DNA of 64,000 bases from Triglochin maritima (lineage: Eukaryota > Streptophyta > Magnoliopsida > Alismatales > Juncaginaceae): contig OY821779.1 of assembly GCA_963682175.1 (NCBI GenBank), forward strand, positions 1,748,501-1,812,500, in the 5' to 3' direction. Positions 46,111-59,555 of this stretch are shown here, piece by piece. Within the stretch, counting starts at the first letter, position 1, and each line of letters starts with the position of its first letter. The notes under the pieces are model-generated. The model worked only from the letters and a program-made list of their open reading frames with translations. It did not search any database and had not been told where the DNA came from. The translations under genes were made by a program, and so were the position numbers.

Positions 46111-46552
46111 TCAATACAATTAATGTTGAAGGGCATAAACTGACATTTGTGTGTAATAAGTAGTTTTTCTTGGAATAAAAGTAGTGGTATTACGAATTAT
46201 AAAATCATCAGATGGGAATTTTAAAGACAATTAACAAAAAAATGGTAATCCATTGGTTTTATTTTGTTTTGAGTATCATTAAGTTTTTTACTCGTGAATT
46301 TGAATAAATACTTTTGGAGTAAAATAATTATGCAAAATCTTATCTACACATGTTTTTATTGGTAATCGAATATATTTAGAAATCCAAATTTAAAAAGATT
46401 AAAAATCAAAAGGGATCAAATTCCTATATGTTTTACAAAATTCAATGGACAACAACTAGAGGAACAAAAATTGACCGTTCACCCTCCTTGGACACTTTGA
46501 GGTACGGCTACTAGACAGATCAAATGAAAATTACGGAATTATATTTATCTAT

Positions 46553-47887
46553 GTCGCATGCAGGGGCGGACCCACACCTAAGGCAGGTGGGGCAGCTGCC
46601 CCACCCAGATTTCTCAAAATATATCCCCAATTGTTTTTTTTGCAATCCACATTTCCCATTCCCAGCGGACTCCTCCTCCCTTCCCTAAAATCTCTGATCT
46701 CCTCCTCAGCTCTTCCAGTCGCTCCCCTACTCCGTGCGGCAGGCGACTCAGTCACGCCCAAAACCAATCCTCTCCTCCTCATGGGGCTACCATTGTTGGC
46801 GTAGTGCAGAAGAAGGCGAGCTTGAGCCGCCGAGGTTTTGGTGAAGAGGGAATGGGGAACGAAATCGGAGTGTGTTTGGGACGGTTGTTGCTTTGTGCAT
46901 GTGACATTTTTGAAAGTACAACGAAGGACAGGTTTAGGGCACAAGAGATGAAGAAGAAGCAATGGTTGCGGCACAACATGAAATTTGCAAGAATTGTTTT
47001 TCTTAGGCTAGAAATTTTTCTCTCTTTTGGGATTTGGGGTTTTGATGGTTTGGGGTATGATTCTCAAGGGGACTCAATTTCTTATTTTGATTTACTTTTT
47101 GTTATATGACCTTTCTCTATAAATTCTGGCCACAAAAATGATTCCTTATTCATTTCTTTCAACTATTGAGGTAATGTAGTTTATTTCGTTCAATTACATA
47201 CTAATTTATCTTCAAAACCATAGAATATTGTCGCATGGTTATTGGACATTATATTATAAATGACTTTAAATAGCTTTAATATATTTGATTTATTTCCATT
47301 TCCAGTAATATAGAAATTGTGGTCTGATTCTACATATATTACCATCCCATTTATTAGTCTGTATCTTTACACGTATTATACCTTTGAGATTTTTGAGTTA
47401 ATTACTAATCGAATTAATTAATAGGTTATTGGGTTTGTGCTTCCTTTTGTGAATAATATTTCTGAAGATTATACATATTCTTAACAAAGATAAAGACTCC
47501 TCTCCGATTGAAAGTATGTTTTTTGGATAATTTAACCTCTGGGTTAAAGTCTAAAAAATATCCTTTTCAGAACTTACAATTACTCATGTCAAATTTCTCA
47601 TAATTGGTAATGACTTTTATTTATATTTTTTATGTTACATTATTTAGTTAATTAGTTATTTAACTGATGTGTCGTTATTGTTAAAAATATTTTTTTTGGA
47701 TGTTTAAATTTTAACGCATTCAGGTTTGAAAAAATATTAAAAATAAGAAGAATTTTTCACTTATTTATTTATTTATTTAAAATTTTATCCTAAAAATGTG
47801 TGTCCTCCAAAAAAATCTACCCATGTCGAGAGTGGAGACAATTTGCCCCACCCAGAAAAGTTTTCTGGATCCAGCCCTGGCGCATGT
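46553..47887. mobile_element. Non-autonomous hAT element, 1.3 kb
   Basis: The element spans 46561-47879, with inverted ends CAGGGGCGGACCCA and CAGGGCTGGATCCAG and subterminal 'ggcagctgccccaccc' / 'ttgccccacccag'. Flanks GTCGCATG and GCGCATGT share CGCATG, a degraded 8-bp duplication. There is no transposase. Positions 46660-46960 are GC-rich and gene-like in composition, unlike the AT-rich remainder. Confidence 0.72.
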
Positions 47888-48695
47888 AATGCATGTCACA
47901 CAACCAAGAATGGTCTGAAACTATGAGAACGAATCCGAGAGCGATTTACGAAGATTGTAAGTCTTATATATGGCTTTCTTGTGTGTGTTGTGTTGAGGTT
48001 CGATGATAAAGTGAAAGATTTAAAAACACTCAATTTAAATTTTACTTTGAGTTTGCCCTGTAACCAATTTGTAATACTCAATTTTCCTGGGTCTAGGTTT
48101 TCTTAGTAATTGACTTAATTAATTTTAAACAATGTGGATGAACAATACTTTCCAACCCATCAAACTAGTCATTGTATCTAGAGATGCGAACAAATATCTT
48201 TAAATCAGACATACCTTGTATCTTTGTATTTGTATCTGAATTCGAAATAAGCATGTCAAATCAAGATTCAAATTCATTTTTTATAACCTACTAAATTCAT
48301 ATCCAAAATTAAAATTTCGAATTCAGATTTAGATAATATTTAAAAAAACATATTTAATTTGTTCTTGCATTCCATTATTTTTAAAGGAATACTTTATTTT
48401 TTTAATTAACTCATTATAGAAAAATTAATTAGCATATATATTGGACGTATTTCTTGGATATGGTTTGACATACATCCAAATTCATATACAAATTGAAATT
48501 GATAAAGTTTTATACACCAATTTCAACTTCAAATTATACTTGATAAGAAATTTTATTTACTAAATACTAACGAAATTTTAATTGTTGAATAATATATTAT
48601 ATTTATTTTAGGGTCGATCGAATTGTCGGATTTGGAGAAGAAGAAAAAACCCTATTTACACTTTTACTCCAGTCCGATCATCATTCTCCACCGCA
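47888..48695. other. Upstream region of the PHP-domain gene
   Basis: AT-rich; no ORF of note. A pyrimidine- and purine-mixed leader occurs just before the ATG at 48696. Confidence 0.4.
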
Positions 48696-51600
48696 ATGGG
48701 CGACGGTAAGAATAAGAAAAAGAAGAAAAAGAAGAGAAGCCGGAAGAGGGCGACGTCGGAGCAGATCGCGGCGTCCAACGAGATCCGCGAGTGGGCATTC
48801 GGAAAACCCCAATCCGACTCCGCCACTGTCGAAGACGGCGACTTCGCCGCCTCCGCCAAGCACAAGGAGAAGAAGGTCGTCTTCGACCTCCACTCCCACT
48901 CCACCTGCAGCGACGGCTTCCTCTCGCCCTCCGCTCTCGTTGAGAGAGCGCACCGGAGAGGGGTCAGTCAGTCTTTGCTCTTTCATATTCGCGTTTGTTT
49001 CCGTTTCATTGTTTGAATGCTTTGGTTTGGTCGGATAATTTGTTTAATTTTCTTTGAGATATGAATTGGTTGTGTTTAAGACTTTAAGTAAAGATGTTAA
49101 ATTTGGCTACTCATTTAGTTCATTCTGACCGGAATGTTTACGGTCGGTCGCGAGTACAATGTCATTCCGATTAATCCAATAATTTAAGAAGTAGAGTTGA
49201 CTAAGGGTTTTAAATTTTGTTTGTTTTGTATTAGACGATCTTGAGGTGGCTCTGTGGTTTAGTATCAGCTCTAGATGACTGTCGTCTGTATTTGTATTAG
49301 ACGGGCGTAGTTTGATAAGATATGGGTTTTTTTGGCGAAATTGAGGTACATGTTTTTTTGTTAATGTTAAACCAAATCTTTAAGACTTCCACTATCAAGT
49401 CTTTGGCTACCATCCTAATTCATAAATTCACTTTTCAATGCAAAAAACGGTGTCTGTGCCGGCCGCATTGTCATGGCGTAAGTATTCTACCTTTTAAAGG
49501 TTTTGAATTCATACGATGGTAGCTAGTTGAAACTTGCCTCATATGCTAGGAAAATTATGTATAGTGTCTAGAGCATCTGAAGTTCTTACATGACAGAATG
49601 TTCACCCTTTTCCAATGGGGGTTATTCAAAAGTAAAAAAAATAAAAAAAGTTGTTACTATTTACAGTTTACTACCGCGGAGTCATAAAAAGTTAAAAACC
49701 GCATGTTCTTCCAAATTCTGGAAAATCAAGAGTGTCATTTGTGAGTGCTGGTTGACATGGCAACATCTGATATTTGTTGAAGTAAATGCATTTAGTCAAG
49801 TACACATGCTTTCATCTATCTTATGGGTGCTTCATAGATGCAACAGAGTCCTGGTCAAATTAGGCATCAGGACTGCTTTTAAATACCATCTGCCTCCTAT
49901 TTGCCCACAGCAATCAAGTAAAAATTTGCCTCAAATGTTATTTTCACTTTTTTTGAAGAAATATTTTCTGCATTTTCCCACCAGTACTTTTATATAGCGG
50001 AAAATGTATCGTTAAATACAAGCATTCAGCTGACTGCTTGTATTTAACGATAACGAGAGCTAACTAACCTTACACAACAATTGTTTGGTAAATCGTCATT
50101 GATAATTTCCTTAGTCATTGGTCTCCATGATGGTGCTTTGTGATGTGTGCACGCTTACCATTTGTAGGAGCATTGTAGTACTATGCAGATTATAAAAGAG
50201 AAATCTGCCTAACTAATACTTTCTCAAAATTTTGCATTCGGGGAAGAATAGAATCAAGTTATACCCAAATACAAGTAGGGGGTAAAAATTCAAGTTGAAA
50301 GTGTAAAACACACATGATCCATGTGCCAAGGAGTAGAAATAACCTTTTAGTAGATGGTCTGGAAATTTAAGTGGACTACTGGACTGATGTCTCTTACCTA
50401 CATAAAGTTTCCACGAATTTGAGTCACCAATGTTGTTACTATTATCATGAGATGTAGATACATCTCGTGAATTAACGGTTTATCTAGTCCAGTGTGATTG
50501 TATTTCATAACAGTAATAATAACAATTATGTACGACTGTACAGTTAACTTATCTAAGGTGGTGTTCTGAACTTCTTCTAGAGGTGGAGTACCATATATAT
50601 TGAGCTGCTTGCTTACCTTATTCTCTACCTAGGCTTGGGATAATTTGATTTAAAAGATAAATGCCAAATGTGGAGTTGTGAACTTAGGATTCACACTAGA
50701 AGAACATATTGTTATAAATCTGTCTGTTAAATTGTCTCACATACAATTTTTTAATCAGCATTTCAACATTTAAATCAATTCAAGGTATATACGGTGCCAA
50801 GCTGGAAGCATCACATCTGGCATCAAATATGGTGATCAAAATAGAAGCCAACTACCACCCTTCAAAATGTTCTTCCTGAAGCAGATTTTACTTGCTAATA
50901 TAGAATAAGAATTTCTGTAATATTTAGTAGAGTGGGTGAAATTGAATTTTCTTAGGAAGATATGTATCTCTTGGCCAATGGTATTTTTATGATCATGTTA
51001 GAAGAGTTCAATTAGTGAAAATTAGGATACGCAACAATGTTAAAATGACATTTGCGAGCTCCTTGTTACATTGGTACGAAAATATAGAATTTTTTATATA
51101 TTTAAGAATTCCTTATTAGTTTGAAAACAAATTGCGACCAAAACACGTCTCAGGGGAACTAATGATCAGTATATTCTAATACCCATATGCATAAATTTGC
51201 AATACGATGTCACTTTCACATGCACAAGTTCTTACATGCTCCAGTTTTTTTTCAAGCTTCAACATAAGAAGAGGCTTTAGTGGTTCTAAAAGCGTAAGTA
51301 TTATCTATTGAATTTGACTAGCGTAATACTGGATTTTGATATTGTGCATGACACTTCTGTATTGTCTTATACGTAGGTGGGTACTGGGTAGTGTCTGTTC
51401 TTTTTTGCATTTACAGTGGAAGTAGCAGTAGCAGTAGCATGTTTTCATTTTGAGTTACACACAAAACTCATTGCAAATAGCCTATGAACGACTACATTAG
51501 CAACATTTTTTTATGGTTAACACCATAATCACGTTTCCTATTGGTCAAATTCAATAGATATTGTCCTTGCCTCGAGATTAATAGGCGGTCTGTGATAGTA

Positions 51601-52948
51601 TAATTACAATGTCTTCTTAACAGGTAAATGTGCTTGCTTTGACAGATCATGATACAATGGCTGGCATACCAGAAGCTCTGAAGGCAGCTCGAAAATTTGG
51701 GATCAGAATAATTCCAGGGGTTGAAATAAGTGCAATATGCTACCCTAGGTACTCAAACTTTTACTTGATTGGCCCCAGTTTGGTGATTACATTGCTATAC
51801 CTTTACTCGTGATTGTTCCCCCCGTAACCATAACTAATTGAACTTTGCATTGTGTGACACATAGTGATGAGCCTGTGCATATTTTAGCATATTATAGCAG
51901 CTGCGGACCCTCAAAATATGAGGAATTAGAGAGTTTTCTGGCCACTATCAGAGATGGACGGTATCTCCGTGCAAAGAATATGCTTTTGAAACTAAACAAT
52001 CTTAAAATGCCTCTGAAGTGGGAGCAGGTGGCCAAGATAGCAGGGAATGGGGTGGCCCCAGGGAGGGTCCATATTGCTCGTGCTATGGTTGAAGCTGGCT
52101 ATGTGGAAAATTTAAGGCAAGCCTTTTCCCGTTATCTGTATGATGATGGACCCGCCTATTCTAGGTAATAAGATAAAACTAGTCTTCCTAGTAGTTTGCA
52201 CTCTGCACTTCCAAAATGACCTACTGCCTGTATTGAATATACAAAATTACTTATCATGCAGAGGCAGTGAACCTCCAGCTGAGGATGTCATACATTTGAT
52301 TCTTGATACTGGGGGTGTGGCAACTCTAGCTCATCCATGGGCACTCAAAGATCCTATTGCTGTTATCAGCATCTTGAAAACTGCTGGTCTTCATGCTGTG
52401 GAGGTTTTTAGAAGTGATGGGAAAGTTGAAGGTACCTACTACCTACCTATCTTCAGAATTACTTAAAAGAGCATTAGGTTGTTATTTTGATATTCATCGA
52501 TAAACACCGATGCCTTTTGGAAGTTTTGCGTCTTACGAATTAACTTCTCTCTTATTCAGCACTCAGTGACTTATGTGATAAGTACGACCTTTTGAAGGTT
52601 GGAGGATCAGATTATCATGGCAGAGGTGGCCAGAACGAGTCTGACCTTGGTAGTGTCGATATTCCTATCATGGCAGTTTACAAGTTCCTGCAAACCGGTC
52701 GTCATATTTGGTACAATGCTATTCGGGATACACTTACAAGTTTTACTAACGATCCCATTGACATAGACCTCCAGAGGATTACAAGATTTGAAGAGGTTAA
52801 CGACACCAAAATAATGTCCTCAGAATGTCCCAAAGATATTTTAAATCCGTATTTGTCTTCATGGCTAATGAGTACAGAAAGGCAAAGTGTTGAATTCAAA
52901 GATCTCGTATTGAAACTTTCAGACATGTTTGTCAGAAGAGATCGATAG
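48696..52948 (+). CDS. PHP-domain phosphoesterase (TrpH/YciV-like)
   Basis: Five exons, 48696-48962, 51624-51748, 51865-52164, 52262-52431 and 52560-52948, join in phase to 416 residues; intron 1 is 2.66 kb. The N-terminus is a Lys run (GDGKNKKKKKKKRSRKR) that could be a nuclear or nucleolar signal. The PHP metal-site motifs are complete: FDLHSHSTCSDG (His66, His68), LTDHDT (residues 95-100), IPGVEIS (Glu123), TLAHPW (His255) and GGSDYHG (Asp305, His307). The length of the insertion between GVEIS and LAHPW fits the TrpH/YciV subfamily, whose bacterial members are metal-dependent 5'-3' exonucleases and 3',5'-nucleotide bisphosphatases. The plant function is inferred from this only. The C-terminal 70 residues show no further domain. 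Confidence 0.92.
50007..50052. repeat. Perfect 18-bp-stem hairpin in PHP intron 1
   Basis: TATCGTTAAATACAAGCA at 50007-50024 is followed after a 10-nt loop by its exact reverse complement at 50035-50052. Confidence 0.9.
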
Positions 52949-55900
52949 TAAAGGTATTCTCTCACAGTTTCACATGCTTATTATTGCATATATGTGTTAA
53001 TGCAAACATTGCCTGTAACTTTTCACCATTTGCTCTGGTATTTAACTGCTTAGGTCGAAACCGCTTCTTCCGTTGTTAGAAGTTAGGACAAACCCACAGG
53101 ATCTCATAAGCTGTAAGAACCACACACAGGGGCACACTTAACACGTCAATTCTTCACACCCACACGAGTTAAAGGAAGCTATGAATAGGCAAAAGCACCC
53201 CTTTCTCCAATTCCGTACTGTTCAACCGTGTTTGTTAATATATTCCTATTTGTTGCTCAACTTATGAAAATACCAAACTTAAGGGAAATCTTCACCATGC
53301 ATTTTTTTATTTAGATTTGTCATATCTGAGTTCTTCTAGGTTCATTTGAAGTTCCAAATTCCAATGCAATTCATTGAGAAAAAGCATGTTGCAATCAAAT
53401 GCGGTCATTTAGTTCCATCACCAACTGTAAAGACATTTTAAATAAATGACAGCTAAGAGACCCCATTAACAGCGAAAGCCACTACCAAACCCTATTCAAC
53501 GAAAATCGCTTCAATCTTGAGTTGAAAACTTGAGATCTAGATTCGCCCATTGAAACCATCAAAATACAATTATGTTCTTAATTTAGGTTGTAGAACCACG
53601 ACCTAGGGGAGGTGCATTGACTTCTTACCAAAGGTGAAAGCTCATGTAACGAAATGGGCCAGAGCATTAATAGAAGGGTGAGTTTCATACATATTAAAAC
53701 TTTCGGCCTTCACGGGGTGATTTGATGTTTTTTAAGTTGGGAGAAGGCTTATGATTTTGAAAAGGAAAGATAATTGAAATTTATCTGTGTCTTAATTCCT
53801 TTCATCGTGCAACATTAATTTCGTAGATTATGAAATTTATCATTTGCTGTTGGGTTTTTTATGGGCCTTTGAGAAACAACATAGAACTCTCTCGTTCTAG
53901 GATTGGAGAAAGCAAACTTGTTCAGGGCTCTAGTAAACACACTAGAATGACATCCTCGATCCTTGTGTTGCCAAGTGGTAGTTATGCAGCACATGCATGC
54001 CGTGGGTTGGGATTACACAAGGACTTCATCTGCACGTAGGTTTCCCAGTTTTTCAAAGTAATTACTGGTCGGATCATGTGCATGTCCATGCTAAAATTTT
54101 ACCTGTTGCATATACAACTACAATGACAACATTGATGTTTCCTTTTGTTGTATATTTATGAATCCTGTCCAGTGTCCACCCACCATTTTAAGAACATCTA
54201 TGATACCATGTTTGTAGAATAAGTTTCGTCTGCATTATGGGACTGGCATCCTCACTGGCATCTAGTTTGGCTGTTTGTAAATTGGTGAGCTGACACACAA
54301 ACAGCAATGTTAACCAAAACATCCTGACGACCTGGAGTACGGTATACCTAATTACCTAAATTTTAATGCTTCTAGATTCTAGAATATCGACACAAACTGA
54401 TGTGGGTTAACATTTGATAATTTTTCTCATGAACATAATGTCATAATCATATACCTCTTGCAAAAATAAGATCTGGGTTAATGCCATGATGGTGAGGGAC
54501 ATTAGATTTTCCCTCTTTATCTTAACTAGACATTACCTTCTCTAATTGATTATAAGATCTTTCTGCATGGAGATTTATGATCAAAACATAAGTTGGTAGT
54601 AATGTTAGTATAGATACAAAAGTCAAACTCTCTGACCCATGAGAAGTCTATAAAAGGAGGCCAGGTACTTGTAAAAAGGAAGAACAAGAAAGGTAGCTCT
54701 TACTGGTCTTAAATGTTGTCAATGCATTAGAAAGAAAGGTAGCTCTTACTGGTCTTAAATGTTGTCAATGCGTTAGAAAGTGGTACAACAATCTGACTGT
54801 AGAAAAGCTGCTAATGCAGGAGCTGTGAAGTGTGGACTGAATCCTTCTCTACCAACTTGTCTCCTAGCAGGAAGTCCTGTTGACAATTTCAGCTTTTCCA
54901 TTCCCAGAATCTTTCTTGAAGTTCTATTTTTTATTGGTTGAGACGTCTTTTGCCTTTTCAGTTTTCTTTCCTCTCAGTTTCGTGTTTGCAAGTTGTGGTG
55001 TTTTATACCTCACACCCTCACCACAATTTCTCTCTGTTCACATTATAAAGTTCGATTCCAGGACTAGTCTTCACGCTTATGCAGCATATCCTTTTTATTC
55101 TTTTCAAGAATTAATTTTATAACCAGTGTTTGATTCTTATAACGTTCGTTAAAGTATTTGCAGTATCAAATCTCGAAGCTTGCTTTCCGTCAGGCCAGTC
55201 TTTGGGATATGGTGCAGCATTTGGAATACATGTTTAAACAAGTTCTAGAATCGTTCACTTGCCGCAAGGATCACCTCTGCTCTGCTCTGCCTTGCCCAAC
55301 ATGTTCTTGAACACATTATTTTAGAAGAAAAAAACATGTGAAATTTAAGAGCTTTTAAACTTTTGTTTTGAAAGGTAGAGCTTTCAGACATTGAGTGATT
55401 TCAGGATCAAGAATCACGTGTTGTTGGAAGCATTGCCGCCAGTGTCTGATGTTGTGTTTGTAAATAAAAAAACCCATCGTTGAGCATTTTATTTAGCATT
55501 GTGAATGACAACTAATAACAGAAATCTGTTTACAATTTCCCAAAGTGTGTTCTGCATCTTGACAGTGATAGGAAAACCACCTTATTATGTGCTATGCTAT
55601 GCCAGCTGGAAATGACATGTACTATGGAATTAGTGTGTCTGGCTTCAACTGGTACATATTATATGTCCAGATTTTCCACCATTTTGCAACAAACAAAAAT
55701 ATCAGTGTCAAGGAAGATCAAAAATTAGTGCATTTTGGTAATTGGACGAAGCCTGGTTTCCCACCAATTATGTGATATATGCAGATTTTGGTTGGTTTAT
55801 CATGAATCGATTACGGTGGACACTATCCTCCCACTTGTGAAAGAGATATCTAGATCTCCCATTCAGAAAAATTAATACTTCTCAAGTGGAATCCAACTAC

Positions 55901-57503
55901 ACCTCCAACAACTGATCTTTGCACCAACTGGGTTCCCTTCCAATCTCTTGAACTGTTCAGATCTGCATACAAATATGAGACCCCCACACCTCCCAAAAAA
56001 TGATATATGTTAAAACTCTGTCAATGTGGGTCTGAGCCTGACTAAGATCCAAGAGGGTGGCCCAAGGTGGGAGGGTCTGGAGGCATGTCCCAATGTTTGA
56101 CAGCAAATGGTTGTTACAACATGTAGGCAGAGGACAGAACCATTTAATGTGGGGTTGTTGAGATCATGTGTCACTGGTCCCCTTCCTACACATGTCTATG
56201 CTGCTAAGTAATACTAAATTTGTTGCACCCTATAATGGTTGCAACCCATATTTTATCTGGAGGGGATCTCTTTTCTTGCACTTCAAGATGAGTATCTCAG
56301 GATAACAGACCCAATAATGTGTGCACAAATGCATATGCACATGTCTTCGATATTCTATGGGCTTGTTTTGGTTATGTGTCAATGTGTCGAATTTCCTGAA
56401 TTAATACTTACAACCATCATGGTCTCCCACCACCACCATTTAAAAAACAGATGCTGAATAGATTATAGACACTGTATTTTGTAATGGTCCACCAGTGTTA
56501 CCCTGGTCAAAAGTGCTGTAACTTCAAATTGCACTTCACATTGCCATATGGGAGCCTCAGGATCATCATAGATGGATCTTTCTTATCAATGCACAAAAAT
56601 AAAACCAAAAGAGCCAGCTATCATAGATGGATCTTTCTTATCTTTTGAGATTCCACCTTATCTTGCTAGTATGACTGCTCCCTAATATTGTTATGTTATT
56701 AACTTTCAACATTTCCTACTTTTCTTGGCCACCCTCAACAGAATTGTGAAAGAGAAATAAAAATTTGGAGATATATAGTTGGAATCGTATGTAATGAAGA
56801 GCTAAACTTGTTGGAATAGTAATGTGAGAGTCTGTGCCAAGCAGGAATTGATGAATTCAGCTTCAGGTATTGACCAAAATCCATACTTAAGAAAATCTGG
56901 TATATGTGGTGTCATTTTCCTAGATTAACCTGTAACCTGTGTTTCATTCTCTAGTCTCTACCAATGAAATGCTGAGTTGTTTATTGAAAAGCTCGGGAAC
57001 AAGTATGGTTTGGCCCTCTTGGTTTTTGATTTCTTGTAAAGTGAGTAAAAACAATGACCTTCTGTCTGCGAGGACAAAGGAAGATTCCTCACAGATTGTA
57101 ACCACCAAGATCTTATAAAATGATCATTTTAAGTTTTCAAACCGTACCTGGGCCACTTGTTGATTATTTTATCTTCAAGAAGTGTGAAATCTTCTCTACG
57201 AGAAACAGAATATACTCTTATGTGAAACGATCATTTGGGCATCAACATATCATTATGAAAAGCTGGTCTCCTCTCCACATATTCGGGCAAATAAAAAAAT
57301 TCAGTACTTGACATTATTGACTTCCAGCATCTTCTTTTCACGGTAATACACTAACTGATTCAGTTATGCGTGCAGAATGATGGAGACTAAACAAATCCCA
57401 CAACATAGCCATAACCATCTCTTTTCATAGAAAGGAAAAAGAAAAAGAAATACATTCCCTTTCTTGGTTTTACAAGGTAGTAACTTACAGAGCCTATAAG
57501 GTA
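52949..57503. other. 4.5-kb intergenic region without recognised genes
   Basis: The first 100-250 bp are probably 3' UTR of the PHP gene. The rest has only short ORFs on both strands, none with a domain or a splice-linked partner that I could find. A 46-bp tandem duplication lies at 54688-54779. Spliced non-coding RNA cannot be excluded. Confidence 0.45.
54688..54779. repeat. 46-bp tandem duplication
   Basis: Two copies of a unit starting GAAAGGTAGCTCTTACTGG, with one G/A difference near the end of the second copy. Confidence 0.9.
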
Positions 57504-57589
57504 GGCAAGAAGCCGTAATTTTTTTATATAATAATAAAAATAAAAAAATTTCGAAATTTAGGAAAAAAAAATTTTTTTTTCCAAAAGTA

Positions 57590-57800
57590 CTCCGATCGCG
57601 GGTGTAACCCGCGATCCGTGGAGGCACGGATCGCGGGTGTGACCCGCGATCCGTGGAGGCACGGATCGCGGGTGTGACCCGCGATCCGTGGAGGCACGGA
57701 TCGCGGGTGTGACCCGCGATCCGTGCTCCACGGATCGCGGGTCACACCTGCGATCCGTGGAGCACGGATCGCGGGTCACACCCGCGATCCGTGTTCCCGC
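57590..57800. repeat. GC hairpin array, left end of the palindromic element
   Basis: About five copies of a 31-bp perfect hairpin (CACGGATCGCGGGT, 3-nt loop, inverse) are joined by GAGG or TCC spacers. The inverse array at 59423-59555 is shorter, so the two ends have changed copy number independently. Confidence 0.9.
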
Positions 57801-59422
57801 CAAAAAAAAATTTTTTTTTTTTGATTTTCGTTTTTTTTTTGTTTTTTTTTCTGTTTTTCTGTTTTTATTATAATTATTTGTAATCTTTTTTTAAATCTTT
57901 TTTTTTCAAAATAAGTTTTCTAATTTATATTATTTTTCTAAATTTTTCAAAATTATTTTTAATTTTTCCAATAATCTACCTCCAAATCACGTCGATAACC
58001 CGGCGTATTGAAATGTTAGGGTATTTTATACAATATAAAAACAAAATTTCTTAGTCAGAATAATAAATTATTTACAACTGAATATTAAACAAACCATAAA
58101 ACTAATTAAAACAAAAAATTGGTAACGTTGTCAAAAATTCGTAGGGTGTACACACATTACAAACATTTTGGAGGTCGATACAGCAAAAAATTAAAAACAC
58201 AATTAAAAAATTTAAAAAATTAATAACAATTACAAAACATATTTTGAAAGCAAATATGATAAAAAACATAGTTAAAACGATTTTAAAAAAATCAAAACAT
58301 CAAAACACTACGACTAAAATCCGGGACTTTTTTTATTTTCTTTTATTGTTTTTGTTTTTTTCGGTTTTCTGTTTGTTTTTATGTTTTGTTTTTTTACAAA
58401 TCATTTTAACTATGTTATATATATATATATATATTTGAAAATAAGTTTTGTAATTGTTATTAATTTTTAAAAAATTTTAATTGTGTTTTTAATTTTTTGC
58501 TGTATCGACCTCCAAAATGTTTGTAATGTGTGTACACCCTACGAATTTTTGACAACGTTACCAATTTTTTGTTTTAATTAGTTTTATGGTTTGTTTAATA
58601 TTCAGTTGTAAATAATTTATTATTTTAACTAAGAATTTTTTGTTTTTATATTGTATAAAATACCCTAACAATTCAATACACACCGAGTTATCGACGTGAT
58701 TTGGAGGTCGTTTCTTGAAAAAATTAAAAACAAAATTAAATTTTTTTAATAAATAATATAAATTAGAAAACATATTTTGAAAAAAAAAAGATTTCAAAAA
58801 AGATTACAAATAATTAAAAAAAAAACAGAAGAAAAAAAACTAAAACAGAAAACCGAAAAAAACAAAAACAATAAAAGAAAATAAAAAAAGTCCCGGATTT
58901 TAGTCGTAGTGTTTTGATGTTTTGATTTTTTTAAAATCGTTTTAACTATGTTTTTTATCATATTTGCTTTCAAAATATGTTTTGTAATTGTTATTAATTT
59001 TTTAAATTTTTTAATTGTGTTTTTAATTTTTTGCTGTATCGACCTCCAAAATGTTTGTAATGTGTGTACACCCTACGAATTTTGGACAACGTTACCAATT
59101 TTTTGTTTTAATTAGTTTTATGGTTTGTTTAATATTCAGTTGTAAATAATTTATTATTCTGACTAAGAAATTTTGTTTTTATATTGTATAAAATACCCTA
59201 ACATTTCAATACGCCGGGTTATCGACGTGATTTGGAGGTAGATTATTGGAAAAATTAAAAATAATTTTGAAAAATTTAGAAAAATAATATAAATTAGAAA
59301 ACTTATTTTGAAAAAAAAAGATTTAAAAAAAGATTACAAATAATTATAATAAAAACAGAAAAACAGAAAAAAAAAACAAAAAAAAAACGAAAATCAAAAA
59401 AAAAAAAAAAATTTGGCGGGAA

Positions 59423-59555
59423 CACGGATCGCGGGTGTGACCCGCGATCCGTGCTCCACGGATCGCAGGTGTGACCCGCGATCCGTGGAGCACGGATCGC
59501 GGGTCACACCCGCGATCCGTGCCTCCACGGATCGCGGGTTACACCCGCGATCGGA
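59423..59555. repeat. GC hairpin array, right end of the palindromic element
   Basis: About three copies of the same CACGGATCGCGGGT hairpin as at 57590-57800, in inverse order. Confidence 0.9.

Noticed and set aside
46549..46974. 141-codon minus-strand ORF
   Set aside because: It runs across the terminal repeat of the hAT element and has no domain; chance ORF in GC-rich DNA.
52949..57503. A microRNA or other RNA gene in the long intergenic region
   Set aside because: No mature sequence of a conserved plant miRNA and no tRNA-like cloverleaf were recognised; a transcript cannot be excluded from sequence alone.
57524..57803. ORFs with 'HGSRVTPAIRAS' repeats
   Set aside because: They are translations of the CACGGATCGCGGGT hairpin array; no evidence of coding.
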